From contig NZ_CP043929.1 in NCBI RefSeq assembly GCF_008632455.1, positions 2,170,001-2,234,000 on the forward strand: 64,000 bases of DNA, given 5' to 3'. Under the pieces are notes generated by a model. The model was not told where the DNA came from. It searched no databases and saw only the letters and a list, made by a program, of their open reading frames with translations. Of this stretch, positions 35,473 to 42,894 are shown in pieces. The number at the start of each line of letters is the position of its first letter. The stretch's first letter is position 1. The position numbers were made by a program, and so were the translations under genes. Source of the stretch: Methylomonas rhizoryzae (lineage in GTDB: Bacteria; Pseudomonadota; Gammaproteobacteria; Methylococcales; Methylomonadaceae).

Positions 35473-36722
35473 TCGCCATTGAACGCGGCAAGCTGATACC
35501 GGTGAGCGGCGATAACGACAGTCCGGACCTGGACAATGCCATCGACGTGCAATTCAACCCGGTCAGTTTGAAAGTCAGCCTGTCCAATACCTTGAAGGAA
35601 AACGCCCGCAACGGCAACAGCCGCTCCGCGCAATTCGTCGACAAAAGCTCGTCGACCTTGAGCATAGAATTGATGTTCGACACCACTTATATAGAACCGC
35701 ACAACAGCTCCGCCCAAGGTGCCGGGGATCCCAGTGCCAGCAGCGGCTCGGCTGGCGGCGACAAAACCATTGAACAAGGTTCGGACGTGCGGCTGCAAAC
35801 CAAAAAAATCGCCGAAGCCTTCATCAAGCCCATTGCGGAAGGTGACAAACTGAAAGCGCCTAAACGCTGTCTGTTCCAATGGGGGGCATTCGAATTTTTA
35901 GGTTTGGTGCAAAGCTTTGACGAGACCCTGGATTTTTTCTCGCCGGAAGGCCGGCCGCTGCGCGCTACCGTGTCCTTGAAGCTGAGCGAAGACCGCTACC
36001 AATTCCGTAACCGCGAGGTCGAACAAGCCGAACGCGATACCCCAAGCTTGAGTCCGGCCGGCGCCGGCCCTGTGCCTGGCGGCAGCGGCGACCAAGCCGG
36101 CAATTGGCGCGACAACTCGCTGTATAACGGCATAGAGTCGCCACGCTTGCCCGAGGCACCGGTGTTGGCGTTGCCGAAAATCGGCATCGACGCTGCCATC
36201 GGCTTCAGTGCCGACTTCGGGGTAAGCGCCGGCATAGGCATAGGTTTGGGCATAGAAGGCGGAATCAGTTTGAACGTCGGCATCAGTCCGGGCGGCGGGA
36301 TCGGCGCCAATCCGTCTTTGGCCGGCGCAAACTCTGCGGCTCCCGGTTCGGTCGCAGGCGCTACGGCGGCGGGTTCCGGCGGCGCGGCAAATGCGGCCGC
36401 CAAAGCCAACCGGCCGGTGCCAGGCCCGGCCTTCAAATACGGTAATTCCTCCCGCTTGGGTACCGGCATAGAAGGTGCTTTCAGCCCGGCCGGCAAACCT
36501 TCCGGTTTGACGGCCGCCGCTTTGCAGAGTGGCAGCGTAGCCTTGCGTAGTCCGGCAGCGTCAACGGTAAGTGCGGCCGCTAAGGCTGGCGCTGCAAGCG
36601 CAGCTAAGCCGACCGCCGTTACGACCGCTACCCGCTCGGCGGCGGACGGCGGCAGCCGCAGCGGGGTTTCGGTGACTGCCTTGTTGAAAACCGCCGCCGA
36701 CAGCGGTGTCGGTTTCGATTGA
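35469..36722 (+). CDS. Cis7-like baseplate/tube adaptor with Gly/Ala-rich tail
   Basis: This is a 417-residue protein. Its first ~190 residues match the N-terminal domain of Afp7/Pvc7 (tube-initiator or LysM-containing adaptor): VQFNPVSLKVSLSNT, SSSTLSIELMFDTTYIE and KRCLFQWGAFEFLGLVQSF, then the TVSLKLSEDRYQ stretch. In Afp7 a LysM domain follows, but here the remaining ~200 residues are low-complexity Gly, Ala, Ser and Pro (for example GIGIGLGIEGGISLNVG), with no LysM. It may therefore attach the spike or the tube by another route, or use a disordered tail. It overlaps the preceding gene (ATGA). Confidence 0.75.
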   Translation: MIAIERGKLIPVSGDNDSPDLDNAIDVQFNPVSLKVSLSNTLKENARNGNSRSAQFVDKSSSTLSIELMFDTTYIEPHNSSAQGAGDPSASSGSAGGDKTIEQGSDVRLQTKKIAEAFIKPIAEGDKLKAPKRCLFQWGAFEFLGLVQSFDETLDFFSPEGRPLRATVSLKLSEDRYQFRNREVEQAERDTPSLSPAGAGPVPGGSGDQAGNWRDNSLYNGIESPRLPEAPVLALPKIGIDAAIGFSADFGVSAGIGIGLGIEGGISLNVGISPGGGIGANPSLAGANSAAPGSVAGATAAGSGGAANAAAKANRPVPGPAFKYGNSSRLGTGIEGAFSPAGKPSGLTAAALQSGSVALRSPAASTVSAAAKAGAASAAKPTAVTTATRSAADGGSRSGVSVTALLKTAADSGVGFD

Positions 36723-36745
36723 TTGATGAGTAAACAGGAGGGCGT

Positions 36746-36913
36746 ATGCCGGTATTGATAGACGAGGTTCAGCTGGAACTGACCGATAGTGTGACAGAAT
36801 CCGGCGAAAACCGGCCGAGTGCCGAACAGTTGCCGTTGTCCGCCGCCGAGCACGAACTGGCGCAGATGCTGGACGTGTTGCGCCAACGCCAACAACGCTT
36901 GCAAATCGATTGA
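36746..36913 (+). CDS. Small eCIS protein, DUF5908-like (Pvc6/Afp6-like)
   Basis: This is a 55-residue protein with a strong site CAGGAGGG just before the ATG. It begins MPVLIDEVQLELTDSV, then a polar middle and a helical end (EHELAQMLDVLRQRQQRLQID). The form, short beta start followed by a C-terminal helix, matches the DUF5908 family of short proteins (Afp6/Pvc6) found between Cis5/Cis7 and Cis8 genes. Its exact role in the particle is unknown. Its position, size and pattern agree with that assignment. It is easily missed by size filters. Confidence 0.7.
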   Translation: MPVLIDEVQLELTDSVTESGENRPSAEQLPLSAAEHELAQMLDVLRQRQQRLQID

Positions 36914-36927
36914 GGTAACGCAAACCC

Positions 36928-37974
36928 ATGGCCGATTCCGCCTTTGTCAGCAGCCGCCCGACCATCAAGATAGACGGGCAAAAGCGCGAAGACTTGCAAC
37001 AAGCCTTGCTGGCGATGCAGGTCAATTTGCCTTTGCACGGCTGCGCCCACGCCGAATTGCAACTGTCCAACTGGGGCAGGCCGCAAGGCGGCGATACCCC
37101 GGATTTCGCGCTGAACGATATAGCCTTGGGCGCCGGGATAGACATCGAAACCGGCGACGACCAGCCGCTGAAACTGTTCAGCGGGGAAATCACCGCCATC
37201 GAGGAATGTTACGGCGAAGGCGCACCCAGCATCGCTTTATTGTTGCAGGACAAATTGCACCGCTTGGCACGCAGCCGGCATAACCGCAGTTTCGAAGACC
37301 AAAGCCCGGACGAGGTATTGCAAAGCGTTGCCTCCGCCGCCGGTTTGCAAACCGACGTGGCCATGTCCGGCATCAGCGCGAATTGGCTGCAGTTGAACGA
37401 AAGCGATTTGGCCTTTTTGCTGCGGCTGGGCAAGCAGTTCGATGTGGCCGTGCGGCTGGACAACGGCCGGCTGCGGGCCAAACCGGAACAGGCCGATTCC
37501 AACCCGCTGGCCTTGAGCGCTCAGGACAGCGCGTTGAAAGTACGGCTGCTGGCGGATTTGAATCATCAAGCGCTGGCCAGCCTGGTCAATGGCTACAACT
37601 TGGCGACGGCGGAAGCGGTCGATTACCGGGCCGATGCGCTGAGTCCGGCGCCGCGCGGTACCCAAGCCGCGGCTGCGTTAGGCAATTTAAGCTGGCCGGG
37701 CGAGGAAATCGTGCCGCAGCCGGTACCGCGCAGCAGCAGCGAAGCCGAAGCCTACGCCAAAGCCGCCTTTCGCCGCCAGGCCAAGCGTTTCGTGCAGGGC
37801 GATATAGTCTGCCAGGGCGAGCCCAGCTTGAAACCCGGCCGCGAAATCGATCTGGACGGGGTGTCGCCGCGCCTGAAAGGTCTTTATCAAATCGTGCATT
37901 GCGTGCATCGCTTCGACAATAACAGCGGCTTCGAAACCCATTTGAAAGTCAACAAAGGCGGGTGGCAGCCGTGA
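36928..37974 (+). CDS. Spike base protein (gp27/VgrG N-terminal-like, Cis8 first half)
   Basis: This 348-residue protein resembles the gp27-like half of VgrG/Pvc8: PTIKIDGQKREDLQQALLAM, then GAGIDIETGDDQPLKLFSGEI, LLQDKLHRLARSRHNRSFED and the FLLRLGKQFDVAVRLDNGRL stretch typical of late control D/VgrG. It forms the trimeric hub that joins the tube to the needle. In Afp/PVC the hub and OB-fold are one protein (Afp8). Here the gp5-like part is a separate gene, overlapping at 37971 (GTGA), so the two probably assemble together. It follows the small DUF5908-like gene. Confidence 0.85.
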   Translation: MADSAFVSSRPTIKIDGQKREDLQQALLAMQVNLPLHGCAHAELQLSNWGRPQGGDTPDFALNDIALGAGIDIETGDDQPLKLFSGEITAIEECYGEGAPSIALLLQDKLHRLARSRHNRSFEDQSPDEVLQSVASAAGLQTDVAMSGISANWLQLNESDLAFLLRLGKQFDVAVRLDNGRLRAKPEQADSNPLALSAQDSALKVRLLADLNHQALASLVNGYNLATAEAVDYRADALSPAPRGTQAAAALGNLSWPGEEIVPQPVPRSSSEAEAYAKAAFRRQAKRFVQGDIVCQGEPSLKPGREIDLDGVSPRLKGLYQIVHCVHRFDNNSGFETHLKVNKGGWQP

Positions 37975-38612
37975 ACAGCCATACCTTGGGTAATCTACAC
38001 AGTTTGCAGCTCGGCCAGGTTACCGACAACGCCGACCCGGACAGCCGCGGCCGAGTCAAAGTCCGCCTGTTCGCGACGGCGATGGAATTGTGGGCCAGCG
38101 TGGTGGTGCCGTCCGCCGGGCAGGGCTATGGCGTCAGCTGTATCCCTAAACTGGATGAAATCGTGGTGCTGGGTTTTATCAGCCCGGAACTGCCGCTGGT
38201 ACTGGGTTCGTTGTGGGCCGGCAGTTCCAGCGCACCGGAAGACGCCGATCCGGTGCAAGACCATTATGTACTGCGTACCCCGGAACAAACCGTGCTGGAT
38301 TTCGACGACGCCAACGGCCCGAAACTGGAGCTGAAAACCCGTTCCGGTTACAAGATTTCCATAGACGAATCCGGCGGCGGCGAAATCAGCATAGAACGCG
38401 CCGACCAAAGCGTCACCCTGAGCAGCAGCGGCATTGCGGTACGCAGCAGCGGCAGCGTCACGGTAGACGCCAGCAGCGTTACCATCAATGCCAGCACGGT
38501 CACGGTCAACGCCAGCACGGCCAGTTTCAGCGGCATTGTCCAGGCCAATACCGTGATCACCTCGTCGGTGGTTAGCGCTTCATACACGCCGGGCGCCGGC
38601 AATATTTGGTAA
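37971..38612 (+). CDS. Spike needle protein (gp5 OB-fold plus beta-helix, Cis8 second half)
   Basis: This 213-residue protein has an OB-fold (residues ~5-95: LGQVTDNADPDSRGRVKVRL, ASVVVPSAGQGYGVSCIP, LDEIVVLGF) and a C-terminal beta-helix built from short repeats such as VTVDASSVTINASTVTVNAS (about nt 38458-38520). This is the needle that pierces the target membrane. The GTG at 37971 overlaps the stop of the hub gene (GTGA) and has the GGGTGG site at a fitting distance. A second GTG at 37962 is possible but too near that site. No PAAR tip domain is fused. Confidence 0.86.
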   Translation: MNSHTLGNLHSLQLGQVTDNADPDSRGRVKVRLFATAMELWASVVVPSAGQGYGVSCIPKLDEIVVLGFISPELPLVLGSLWAGSSSAPEDADPVQDHYVLRTPEQTVLDFDDANGPKLELKTRSGYKISIDESGGGEISIERADQSVTLSSSGIAVRSSGSVTVDASSVTINASTVTVNASTASFSGIVQANTVITSSVVSASYTPGAGNIW

Positions 38613-38617
38613 CGATT

Positions 38618-40291
38618 ATGACGCCGAATCCGAATTTACACGCCGTTCGCCTCAAACCGCCGTTTTTCCGCAGTGGCAGCCATTGCGGCCTTAACCGCTA
38701 TCTGGATGCGGATTTCGTCAACCGTTTCAAATTGGATGTGCAGCGCCGTCAATTCGAGTCTGCGCAGTTTCAAGCCTGGCAACAGGAAGAGCGGCATAGC
38801 CGTCACGGTCAGGAGCCGGTGTTGCGCTTACCGTTGCACAGAACCTTTTATTTATTGAGTTGCGAAGTGGTGTGCGACCGCTTTGGCGAACCGGCTTTGG
38901 ACCCGATGAAAATCACCTCAGCCGGTTTCGTGATCCGCCGCATCGGCACTGGCGCTACCTCGCAAGCCTGGTTGCTGGAAGACGGTCAAGCCCTGGGCTG
39001 GAGGCAAGCGCCCAGCGAATTGCGCGATCCGGATTTGCGCCGCCGCCTGTGTGCCAACGGCGTGCTGCATAAAGGCAACGGCGACGCGGCTTACAGCGGC
39101 GAGGAAGTGCACCCCTTGCACCCCCTGAAAACCCAGGACGCCAACGGCAAGACCCATACCTTGTTGTACGGTTTTGTCCCTTTGGGCGGGTTTTACTATC
39201 TGCGCGATGGCGACGCCGCTCAAGCCTTCGACCCGCAAGACCAGGCCGATACCCTGGCGGTGGCCGGGCGGATGTTGCCGTGGCCGTTCGGTTACGGTTC
39301 CGACGCGGCGCAAGTCTGGCAAAGTTATTACAGCGTACCGGTGGCGCAAGGCGTGCCCAACAAAAGTTTTTTCGAATTGTTGCGGGTGCTGGTCAACCGC
39401 TATCACCTGGGAGAAAGCGGCATCGCCGACAACGCGGCGCTGGAGGACCTGTGCAGTCGTTTGTGGCTGTTCGACGATGCGGTCCTGCCCTTCGATTTAC
39501 GGGTGCAAGCCTACAGCGAATTGAACCAAGGCTTGTTCGCGCCTTATCGTAACCAAAGCCTGTTGAACTATCTGCAGCAATGCGCGGCGCGCGGCGGCGA
39601 CAACCCTTTGGTGGCCTGGATCGTTCGTCAGGAGCAATTGGCCGACGCGGCCGGCGGCATAGACAAACTGTCGGGTTTCGAAGCCTTGCCGGCGGCGTCC
39701 GGCGGCGGGACGATCGCGCTGAGCCTGCGGGTTCTGTCCGCGGATGCCCAGGAAATTCGCGATCATTTGGGGCAACGCTTGTTGGATCAAACCCTGGCCA
39801 AGGTCAAGGAAATCCCCTTGCCCAAGTTCGGCCAAAACGCCGGCGACCTGTTTCAGGCCATACCGTTCGTGCGTTTCAAAAACGAATACGGTCAGGAGCA
39901 AATTCAATGGGCGCGTAGCGACGCATTCAGTGTCCCGTTTAGGGTAGCCGCCCCGTTCGATCCGGAGGCCAGCCGGCCGTCGATGATCCAAATGCCGGCT
40001 TTGTCGGACTTGCGCCGCGGCCTGGCCAAAGGCGCCGCGCTGATTACCCCGGCTGATACCTTCGATTTGATGAACAAATTGAAATTGAACAAGGGGGCCA
40101 GCGAAGATACGGTTAAAGATCCGTCCGGGCCGGAACTGGGGATACAGTGGATCTGTTCCTTCAGCCTGCCGGTCATCACCTTGATCGCGATGATATTGTT
40201 GATGATTATGGTGATTCTGTTGAACATCGTGTTTTTCTGGCTACCGTGGGTCAGGATCTGCCTGCCGTTCCCCAAAATCAAAGGAGGTTGA
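38618..40291 (+). CDS. eCIS protein of unknown function with C-terminal membrane helix
   Basis: I do not recognise the family of this 557-residue protein. Visible are two patches that look like beta-barrel or enzymatic folds (LPLHRTFYLLSCEVVCDRFG and THTLLYGFVPLGGFYYLRDG), a long helical middle, and a very hydrophobic segment at about residues 517-541 (PVITLIAMILLMIMVILLN), followed by a short basic tail (RICLPFPKIKGG). Membrane helices are rare in eCIS structural genes. It may anchor the particle to the inner membrane, or belong to a loading or insertion step. ATG 38618 was preferred to an upstream TTG (38606), which overlaps the needle gene. The gp25 gene follows after two bases. Confidence 0.72.
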   Translation: MTPNPNLHAVRLKPPFFRSGSHCGLNRYLDADFVNRFKLDVQRRQFESAQFQAWQQEERHSRHGQEPVLRLPLHRTFYLLSCEVVCDRFGEPALDPMKITSAGFVIRRIGTGATSQAWLLEDGQALGWRQAPSELRDPDLRRRLCANGVLHKGNGDAAYSGEEVHPLHPLKTQDANGKTHTLLYGFVPLGGFYYLRDGDAAQAFDPQDQADTLAVAGRMLPWPFGYGSDAAQVWQSYYSVPVAQGVPNKSFFELLRVLVNRYHLGESGIADNAALEDLCSRLWLFDDAVLPFDLRVQAYSELNQGLFAPYRNQSLLNYLQQCAARGGDNPLVAWIVRQEQLADAAGGIDKLSGFEALPAASGGGTIALSLRVLSADAQEIRDHLGQRLLDQTLAKVKEIPLPKFGQNAGDLFQAIPFVRFKNEYGQEQIQWARSDAFSVPFRVAAPFDPEASRPSMIQMPALSDLRRGLAKGAALITPADTFDLMNKLKLNKGASEDTVKDPSGPELGIQWICSFSLPVITLIAMILLMIMVILLNIVFFWLPWVRICLPFPKIKGG

Positions 40292-40293
40292 CG

Positions 40294-40689
40294 ATGGCAC
40301 TGCCGATTCCCAGCATCATCAGCTGGCCGCTAGGCGGCTTGGACGCCGACGGTCGTCTGGAGTGGAGCCGAGACGACGCCAGCGTGCGCGAAGCCATGCT
40401 GAACATTTTATTGACGCGGCCCGGCGAACGCTTGCAGCGGCCGACGTTCGGCGGCGGTTTGCTGAATTTCGTGCACCAGCCGAACAACGAGACCACTCGC
40501 CATTTGATCGCACAAGTGGTGCGCAAATCGCTGCAGCAATGGGAACCACGGGTCGTGGTCGACGAAGTGCTGGTGCAGGCCAGCCCGGCCAGCGTGGCCG
40601 ACGTACACATCAACATCCGCTACAAGCTGCGCCACAGCCAGCGCCCGGCGGAATTCGGCTTCACGCTCAATTTGAGCGTGCCGGCTTGA
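40294..40689 (+). CDS. Baseplate wedge protein gp25/GPW-like (Cis9)
   Basis: This 131-residue protein is a gp25-like baseplate subunit. The sequence REAMLNILLTRPGERLQRPTFGGGLLNFVHQPN has the conserved GER.P.FG.GL core, and the C-terminus RPAEFGFTLNLSVP is typical. gp25 sits at the sheath-baseplate joint and starts sheath assembly. The frame extends upstream to 40147, but ATG 40294 is chosen because AAGGAGG lies just before it and family members start near LPIPSIISWPL. It follows the membrane-helix gene closely. Confidence 0.92.
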   Translation: MALPIPSIISWPLGGLDADGRLEWSRDDASVREAMLNILLTRPGERLQRPTFGGGLLNFVHQPNNETTRHLIAQVVRKSLQQWEPRVVVDEVLVQASPASVADVHINIRYKLRHSQRPAEFGFTLNLSVPA

Positions 40690-40709
40690 CGCTGAACTGA
40701 GAGGCCGTT

Positions 40710-42887
40710 ATGCCACTACCGGTACCGAATTTAGACGACAGGCGCTTCGACGATCTGGTCGCGGAAGCCAAAGCCCGGCTGGCCAACCATTTGCCGGAAC
40801 TCACCCAAATTTCCCCCGGCGACCCGCTCAACAGTTTCATCGATTTATTCGCCTGGCTGACCGAAACCATCTTGTATCGAGCCAATTTGATCCCGGAGCG
40901 CCAGCGTCGGGTGCTGTTGAATTTGTTGCAGATTCCGGAGCGGCCGGCCCGGCCGGCCAAGGGTATCGTCAGCGTGGACGCCGGCCCGACCAGCGTACTG
41001 GCGGGGCCTTTGCTGGCGGACGGCAGCCAGCTCAGGGCCGGCAAGCAGGTGCTGACCGCAGTGGGCGAATTGCAGCCGACCTGTTTGAGTTTGCAAGTGT
41101 TGATCAAACGGCAGCTGCAAGCCACCGAATTGGCTGCCCTGGGTTTGACCTTGCAGGATTTGCAACAGCAATACGGCTTGCGCGCCGATCAGATTCCGCA
41201 GCCGTTCCAGCCGCGCCGCTTGGTGCCGGGCAAAGACAGTCTGGACTTGAGTTCCAGTCTGGATCGAAGCTTTTATCTAGCCTGCATCGCGCCCCGGCAG
41301 CTTGCCGAGCAAATGCCGGCCTTGCGCGATCAGTTGGCCGGGCTGATTTTCAATGTCGGCATAGCTCCGGCCGACGCGCTGGAAGGCGATAGCATTAACG
41401 AGCTGAATCCGCGCAAATTGGTTTGGGAGTTGATGACGGTGCTGGACGAACGCACCAGCTTCATCGAACTGGACGTGTTGGCCGACAGTTCCCGCGGTGC
41501 CCGGCAAGCCGGCGTGGTCAGGCTGCGCTTGCCGAAAAATGCGGGCTTGTTGCAGGCTTTTGCGCCAGCCGATCCCATGCAAAGCGGGTTGGGCGAATTG
41601 CCGCCGGAACCGGCCGACCAGGTGGCCGCCGAGCGGGTGGCATTCTGGTTGCGCGTGCGCAGTCCGGACTATCCGAATTTACAGCTGGCTTATCTGGGCA
41701 TCAACGCGGTGGACGTATTGGCTCAAGGTCTAAAACAAGACCTGTTGGTCGGCATCGGCAGCGGCCAACCGGATCAGGTCGTCGCGCTGCCAGATAAAGA
41801 CGTGGATGCGGCGACCTTGCAACTGGACGTGGAAGAAAACGGTAGCTGGGTGCGTTGGCAGCGGGTGGATTTTCTGGCCGGTCAGGCCGCCGACGCCAAG
41901 GTCTACCGCTTGAACCCGCAAGCCGGTTACGTATATTTCGGCGACGGCAGCACCGGGTTGAGGCCGCCGGCCGGCGCTAGAATCCGCGCCGCGGCGTATT
42001 TGTACGGCGGCGGCAGCGCCGGTAACCTGCCGGCCGGTTCCATCAAGGAACTGGTCAACGGCAGTTCGGCCTACAAGGTGCGGCACGATTGGCCGTTGAG
42101 CGGTGGTCTGGACGCCGAAACCGTGGATCAGGCCGAAAAGCGCATTCCGCAATTTCTCACCCACCGCAACCGGGCGGTGACGGCCCGCGATTTCAAAATC
42201 ATCGCCGAAGCCAATCCGGTCAATCCGGTGGCTAGGGCCGAAGTGTTGCCCGGCTTTTTGCCCGGCGCTTCCATCCGAAGCGCCCGCGACGGGGTGCCGG
42301 GCGCGATCAGCGTATTCGTGCTGCCGCCCGGCCAACCGGCAATCGGACATACGCCCAAACCGAATCAAGGCTTGTTGAAAGACGTGTTTGCCTACTTGTT
42401 GCAAAGAGTGCTGGTCGGTACCGAACTGTACGTGTTGAGCCCGGAATTCGTACCGGTGGCGATCAGCGTGCGTATAGACGTACTGGACCCGGAAACGGAA
42501 CAACAAACCCTGCGCGACGTGCGGCTGGCCTTGATCGATTATTTGTGGCCGTTGCCGCCCGGCGGGCCGCGCGGCGGCGGCTGGCCGTTTTATCCGCAGG
42601 AAAACGATGTGCGCCAGGCCGATTTGTTGCCGCAGGTGGCGCGCGTGGCCGGGGTTCAGGCCATACACGCGGTGGCTTTGTTTCAGAAAAACAGCAACGG
42701 CTGGCGACGTTTGAACGCCAACCAGGCGGTCGAACTGGCCAAATACCAATTGCCGGAGCTGATGGGCGTACGGGTGGAAACCGGCCCGGGCACGCCCGGT
42801 TTGCCGGAAGGCATAGGTCCGCTGGAAGGCCAGTCGCCCGCTACCGGCCTGGGCGTGGCGGTACCGGTGATCCCGGATATTTGTTGA
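40710..42887 (+). CDS. Baseplate J-like protein (gp6-like, Cis11)
   Basis: This is a 725-residue baseplate wedge. The N-terminus (LPVPNLDDRRFDDLVAEAK, ISPGDPLNSFIDLFAWLTET, LIPERQRRVLLNLLQI) and the central AGYVYFGDGSTGLRPPAG then GGGSAGNLPAGSIKEL are typical of gp6/baseplate J proteins of Afp11/Pvc11 type. It forms the hexameric baseplate ring with gp25 and the gpI-like partner. The start ATG is preceded by a GAGAGG site. Length and motifs are normal for the Cis11 group. Confidence 0.9.
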   Translation: MPLPVPNLDDRRFDDLVAEAKARLANHLPELTQISPGDPLNSFIDLFAWLTETILYRANLIPERQRRVLLNLLQIPERPARPAKGIVSVDAGPTSVLAGPLLADGSQLRAGKQVLTAVGELQPTCLSLQVLIKRQLQATELAALGLTLQDLQQQYGLRADQIPQPFQPRRLVPGKDSLDLSSSLDRSFYLACIAPRQLAEQMPALRDQLAGLIFNVGIAPADALEGDSINELNPRKLVWELMTVLDERTSFIELDVLADSSRGARQAGVVRLRLPKNAGLLQAFAPADPMQSGLGELPPEPADQVAAERVAFWLRVRSPDYPNLQLAYLGINAVDVLAQGLKQDLLVGIGSGQPDQVVALPDKDVDAATLQLDVEENGSWVRWQRVDFLAGQAADAKVYRLNPQAGYVYFGDGSTGLRPPAGARIRAAAYLYGGGSAGNLPAGSIKELVNGSSAYKVRHDWPLSGGLDAETVDQAEKRIPQFLTHRNRAVTARDFKIIAEANPVNPVARAEVLPGFLPGASIRSARDGVPGAISVFVLPPGQPAIGHTPKPNQGLLKDVFAYLLQRVLVGTELYVLSPEFVPVAISVRIDVLDPETEQQTLRDVRLALIDYLWPLPPGGPRGGGWPFYPQENDVRQADLLPQVARVAGVQAIHAVALFQKNSNGWRRLNANQAVELAKYQLPELMGVRVETGPGTPGLPEGIGPLEGQSPATGLGVAVPVIPDIC

Positions 42888-42894
42888 GGCGGCG

